Position numbers and translations under genes: made by a program | Notes under the pieces: generated by a model | Told to the model about the DNA's origin: nothing | Database searches by the model: none | The model's input: the letters and a program-made list of their open reading frames with translations, nothing else | Shown here: positions 59,898-64,000 of the stretch, piece after piece | Position numbering within the stretch: position 1 is the first letter of the stretch | Layout of the letters: every line of letters begins with the position of its first letter | From: Mesopusillimonas faecipullorum | Lineage (GTDB): Bacteria > Pseudomonadota > Gammaproteobacteria > Burkholderiales > Burkholderiaceae_B | Direction: 5' to 3' | DNA length: 64,000 nucleotides | Assembly: GCF_020539505.1 (NCBI RefSeq) | Contig: NZ_JACDXW010000004.1 | Span: forward strand, 1-64,000

Positions 59898-60851
59898 TTA
59901 GGCCAGTTGCTTCTCGAGTTCGCCCAGAACGCGATAGCAATCCAGTACCTTGGCGACGGAAGAGTTAGGCTCGCGGCCTTCACGAATGGCGGCGAAGAAC
60001 TCGCGATCCTGGAGTTCGATACCGTTCATCGAAACGTCGACATTCGAGACGTCGATTTTCTCGTCCTTGCCGTTGTACAAGTCGTCGTAGCGGGCCAGGT
60101 AGGTGCCGGTGTCGCCGATGTAACGGAAGAACGTGCCCAGGGGGCCGTCGTTGTTGAAGGACAGCGACAAGGTGCAGATGGCGCCGTTGGCGGCCTGCAG
60201 CTGTATCGACATGTCCATGGCAATGCCCAGCTCGGGGTTGATGGGGCCCTGGATGGCATTGGCCTTGACGATAGGCGAACCGGTTTGGTAGGCGAACAGA
60301 TCGACCGTGTGGGCGGCGTGGTGCCACAGCAGATGGTCGGTCCAGCTACGGGGTTGGCCCAGTGCGTTCATGTTGGTGCGGCGGAAGAAGTAAGTCTGAA
60401 CATCCATTTGCTGGATATTGAACTCGCCGGCTTCGATCTTTTTGTGCACCCACTGGTGGCTGGGGTTGAAACGACGGGTATGACCCACCATGGCAATCTT
60501 GCCGCTGGCTTTCTGTGCGGCGACGACGGCTTCGGCGTCGGCCCAGGAGTCTGACAGGGGAATTTCGACCTGTACGTGCTTGCCGGCTTTCAGGCAGGCA
60601 ATGGTTTGCTCTGCGTGCATTTGCGTGGGTGTGCACAGAATGACGGCGTCGACTTCAGGCAGGGCCAGGCTTTCGGACAGATCGGTGGCGACGTGGCCAA
60701 TACCGTATTTGTCGGCGACTTCTTTGGTCTGGTCGTAACGACGGCCAACCAGCGAAACGACTTCGACGTCGGGGATGTTCTTGATGCCGTCCAGGTGCTT
60801 GATGCCGAAGGCACCCGCACCGGCCAAGGCGACTTTGATAGTTTGGGTCAT
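59898..60851 (-). CDS. pmdC: 4-Carboxy-2-hydroxymuconate semialdehyde dehydrogenase (PmdC/LigC)
   Basis: A 317-residue Gfo/Idh/MocA-type dehydrogenase with the nucleotide-binding ALAGAGAFGIKHLDG (residues 8-22) and the KHVQVEIPLS element typical of LigC. It oxidises the hemiacetal form of the PmdAB product to 2-pyrone-4,6-dicarboxylate. It follows pmdB by 78 bases in the same operon, so the order D-A-B-C matches the Comamonas pmd cluster. Confidence 0.93.
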   Translation of the reverse strand: MTQTIKVALAGAGAFGIKHLDGIKNIPDVEVVSLVGRRYDQTKEVADKYGIGHVATDLSESLALPEVDAVILCTPTQMHAEQTIACLKAGKHVQVEIPLSDSWADAEAVVAAQKASGKIAMVGHTRRFNPSHQWVHKKIEAGEFNIQQMDVQTYFFRRTNMNALGQPRSWTDHLLWHHAAHTVDLFAYQTGSPIVKANAIQGPINPELGIAMDMSIQLQAANGAICTLSLSFNNDGPLGTFFRYIGDTGTYLARYDDLYNGKDEKIDVSNVDVSMNGIELQDREFFAAIREGREPNSSVAKVLDCYRVLGELEKQLA

Positions 60852-60929
60852 AGGGTTCTCCGTAGCGCTACCCAGGAGGGCCTGAGCCCTCTTGGGAATA
60901 GAGGTGGATAAAGAAGTGACGCAAATGCC

Positions 60930-61802
<873 letters not shown>

Positions 61803-62249
61803 TTATTGGCCTCCTTTCTGTTTGCCGGCGCTGCCTTGAGGCTGGCGATGCGCTTGTGAGTCGCCGTCTTCACCAATGTAGCGGTTGCCTTCAGCCGAAC
61901 GACCGCCGTTGATCATCATGTTGCGGTATTCTTCTTCCGTCATGCCGGTCATGGAGCCGGCCATCTGTTGGAAGCTAAGACCGTGCGTAGAGCCCAGCTT
62001 GGCCAGGAAGTAGATATTGCCGCCCAGGCTCATGCACCAGTTAAGGTCACGCGCCAACAGGGCTTGCTTGGCCTCTTCGCTAAGGGGCCATTCGTCAAGA
62101 TAGGCCCGCTCGTCCGCTTTGAAGCGCTCGCGGTTTTCGGCTTTCATCAACGACATGCAGAACTGGTTGATCCAGTAGCCTTTGCGTGATTGCTCGGCGT
62201 CGAAAATGATGGTGCCAGGAACGTCCTGGTACGGTTTGTCTAGCGCCAT
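61803..62249 (-). CDS. pmdA: Protocatechuate 4,5-dioxygenase alpha subunit
   Basis: A 148-residue LigA-family subunit (YWINQFCMSLMKAENRERFKADE is the core). It is longer than the copy at 57407 by a basic, glutamine-rich tail (AHRQPQGSAGKQKGGQ). The ATG at 62249 is two bases from the pmdD stop; the larger open frame to 62525 overlaps pmdD and is not used. Confidence 0.94.
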   Translation of the reverse strand: MALDKPYQDVPGTIIFDAEQSRKGYWINQFCMSLMKAENRERFKADERAYLDEWPLSEEAKQALLARDLNWCMSLGGNIYFLAKLGSTHGLSFQQMAGSMTGMTEEEYRNMMINGGRSAEGNRYIGEDGDSQAHRQPQGSAGKQKGGQ

Positions 62250-62251
62250 GA

Positions 62252-63169
62252 TTAGACCTCCTCGGGCCAGTATAGCCGCATGGGATTGTCGACCAGCAGC
62301 TTGCGCTGCAGCTCGGCAGTCGTTGCGATATGGGGGATGAAATCGACCAGCAAGCCGTCGTCGGGCATGTGGTTTTTCAGATTGGGGTGTGGCCAATCGG
62401 TGCCCCACAAAACACGGTCGGGGAACTCCTCGACGACTCGGCGTGCGAAGGGCACGACGTCGCGATAGGCATTGCGTTCGCCGTCCAGGGCGGGGGGGCC
62501 GCTGACCGACAGGCGCTCGGGGCACGAAACCTTGCTCCAGACGTTCTCGTGCTCGCGCATGAACTTCAGGAACAGTTCGAACTCGGGGCCATCCACCGGT
62601 TGGGTGACGTCGGGACGCCCCATGTGGTCAACCACGATGGTCGTGGGCAGTGCGGTGAAGAAATCCCACAGCTCGGGCAGGTCGACGGCTTCAAAGTAGA
62701 TGACCACATGCCAGCCCAGCTTGGAGATGCGCGTGGCGATTTCCAGGAGTTCGTCTTTTGGGGTGAAGTCGACCAGGCGCTTGACGAAGTTGAACCGTAC
62801 ACCGCGCACGCCGGCGTCGTGCATGGCTTGCAGCTCTTCGTCGGTAACGCTGCGGCGCACCGTGGCGACGCCACGCGCTTTGCCGTTGCTGTTTACCAAG
62901 GCATCTACCATGGCGCGGTTGTCGGCGCCGTGGCAGGTGGCCTGCACCACAACATTGCGGGCAAAGCCCAGATGATCGCGCAGGGCATACAGCTGTTGCT
63001 TGCTGGCGTCGCAAGGCGTGTACTTGCGCTCGGGGGCGTAGGGGAACTCGTCGCCGGGGCCGAACACGTGGCAATGTGCGTCAACAGCGCCTTCGGGCAG
63101 CTTGAACTGAGGCTTGGAAGGCTGAGCGTACCAGTCGAGCCAGCCGGGGGTTTTGGTGAATGTGCTCAT
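62252..63169 (-). CDS. pmdD: 2-Pyrone-4,6-dicarboxylate hydrolase
   Basis: A 305-residue amidohydrolase of the LigI type, with the metal-binding D-A-H-C-H (VDAHCHVFGPG) and late TDWPHPN aspartate motif. It hydrolyses 2-pyrone-4,6-dicarboxylate to 4-oxalomesaconate. 11 bases separate it from pmdF upstream. Confidence 0.95.
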   Translation of the reverse strand: MSTFTKTPGWLDWYAQPSKPQFKLPEGAVDAHCHVFGPGDEFPYAPERKYTPCDASKQQLYALRDHLGFARNVVVQATCHGADNRAMVDALVNSNGKARGVATVRRSVTDEELQAMHDAGVRGVRFNFVKRLVDFTPKDELLEIATRISKLGWHVVIYFEAVDLPELWDFFTALPTTIVVDHMGRPDVTQPVDGPEFELFLKFMREHENVWSKVSCPERLSVSGPPALDGERNAYRDVVPFARRVVEEFPDRVLWGTDWPHPNLKNHMPDDGLLVDFIPHIATTAELQRKLLVDNPMRLYWPEEV

Positions 63170-63180
63170 AGGGCTGCCTG

Positions 63181-63870
63181 TCAGTCTATGTACTTGAGAC
63201 CGGCTTTTTCGAGCGGCTCACGCATTTTGTACATGTCCAGGCCCAACACGCCTGCGGCCAGCTTCTCGCGCTTTTCGCCTTCGTTGGCTTCGCGTGCGGC
63301 AGCGGCATCGGCCACTTGCGCGGCGATGGCGGCGGGAACGACAACGACACCGTCATCATCGGCAACAATGACGTCGCCAGGGTTGACCGCAGCACCGGCA
63401 CACACCACGGGGATGTTGACCGAGCCCAGCGTAGCCTTGATGGTGCCTTTGGCGCTGATGGCTTTGCTCCAGACGGGGAAGCCCATTTGCTTGAGGTCGC
63501 GGGTGTCGCGGACACCACCGTCTATGACCAGCGCGCGTGCGCCACGGGCCATGAAAGAAGTGGCCAGCAGATCGCCAAAGTAGCCATCGGTGCATTCTGC
63601 CGTGATAGCCGCGACGACGATGTCGCCGGGTTGAATCTGCTCGGCTACGACGTGCATCATCCAGTTGTCGCCAGGGTGCAGCAGCACGGTAACGGCTGTG
63701 CCGGAGACCGGTGCGCCCGAATAAATGGGACGCATATAGGGCTTCATGAGGCCAACGCGGCCCATGGCTTCGTGCACGGTGGCGCTGCCAAACTTGCCCA
63801 GCCTGTCGGTGGCCTCGCGGTCGGCGCGAACGATGTTGCGTTTAACGATACCCAGATTGTTCAGACTCAT
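63181..63870 (-). CDS. pmdF: 4-Carboxy-4-hydroxy-2-oxoadipate aldolase
   Basis: A 229-residue RraA-fold class II aldolase (LigK type). The metal- and substrate-binding GGVRDTRDL (Arg-Asp pair) and the [22 protein letters not shown] loop are present. It splits 4-carboxy-4-hydroxy-2-oxoadipate to pyruvate and oxaloacetate and also decarboxylates oxaloacetate. It lies between pmdE and pmdD. Confidence 0.95.
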   Translation of the reverse strand: MSLNNLGIVKRNIVRADREATDRLGKFGSATVHEAMGRVGLMKPYMRPIYSGAPVSGTAVTVLLHPGDNWMMHVVAEQIQPGDIVVAAITAECTDGYFGDLLATSFMARGARALVIDGGVRDTRDLKQMGFPVWSKAISAKGTIKATLGSVNIPVVCAGAAVNPGDVIVADDDGVVVVPAAIAAQVADAAAAREANEGEKREKLAAGVLGLDMYKMREPLEKAGLKYID

Positions 63871-63879
63871 GTTGGTTCC

Positions 63880-64000
63880 TTAGCGGCCTTGGGCCTTGAG
63901 GGCGGCATCCAGACGCGAGTAAACGCGGCGGGCATTGCCTTCGTAGATCATGTGGCGTTCTTCAGTGGTCAGGTCGGCAGCTTCGATGTAGCGCTTGGTG
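63880..64000 (-). CDS. pmdE: 4-Oxalomesaconate hydratase, C-terminal end
   Basis: The last 39 codons of a gene that enters from the right. The end ENLTTEER-like ADLTTEERHMIYEGNARRVY and SRLDAALKAQGR is typical of the amidohydrolase-type LigJ/PmdE hydratase, and the position before pmdF matches the Comamonas order. Identification rests on a short C-terminus plus synteny. Confidence 0.8.
   Translation of the reverse strand, partial: TKRYIEAADLTTEERHMIYEGNARRVYSRLDAALKAQGR

Overview
The window joins two kinds of DNA. Positions 1 to about 40973 are the distal part of an integrative and conjugative element (ICE) of the PFGI-1/ICEclc type (MPF_G mating apparatus, MOBH relaxase). Positions 40974 to 64000 are host chromosome. 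The high GC, the hppD-phhB-phhA arrangement and the protocatechuate 4,5-cleavage operon in the order pmdE-F-D-A-B-C point to a betaproteobacterium of the Burkholderiales, most likely Alcaligenaceae or Comamonadaceae-like. The species cannot be fixed from the sequence alone.

ICE transfer region (1-19020): the 3' end of traD, then a tightly overlapping run of type IV secretion genes (families TIGR03747, RAQPRD, TIGR03758, 03745, 03750, 03746, 03749, 03752, 03751, the VirB4-like ATPase, a DsbA-like protein, a RadC-like protein, TIGR03757, 03756, 03755, a small membrane protein and TraG). A minus-strand block follows (DUF3742, YhaV toxin, PrlF antitoxin), then the traI relaxase. traI carries an in-frame amber codon inside its conserved HHH-A-(Y)-PGG motif and is annotated as a pseudogene.

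ICE cargo (19082-40973): a minus-strand array from 34551 down to 19082 holds a WYL (BrxR/CapW-type) regulator, a SNF2-type helicase with a degenerate PLD-like N-terminus, a DUF262/HNH protein, a DUF4391 protein, a type III methylase (Mod), a gamma-glutamylcyclotransferase-fold protein, a type III restriction subunit (Res), and a Gabija pair (GajA, GajB). Many of these genes overlap by 1-8 bases, so most of the array looks like one co-expressed anti-phage locus; this is the best candidate for an under-described system. To its right are a LysR regulator, an XRE-AAA ATPase-S8 subtilase module, and an XRE gene divergent from a LysR ligand-binding domain that lacks its HTH. A 20-base match to the 3' end of a tRNA-Gly (40954-40973), followed by a strong intrinsic terminator, marks the end of the element.

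Chromosome (40974-64000): a small basic ORF, an MgtC-family protein, a DUF72 protein and a sulfatase lipoprotein; phenylalanine/tyrosine catabolism (hppD-phhB-phhA with a divergent Lrp-type regulator); a LysR-flanked acid-degradation cluster (3-hydroxyacid dehydrogenase, acyl-CoA ligase, acyl-CoA dehydrogenase, BKACE, periplasmic binding protein); a second LigAB-type extradiol dioxygenase with its own LysR regulator; and the protocatechuate 4,5-cleavage operon (pmdE-F-D-A-B-C plus an aldo/keto reductase), which runs off the right edge inside pmdE/ligJ.
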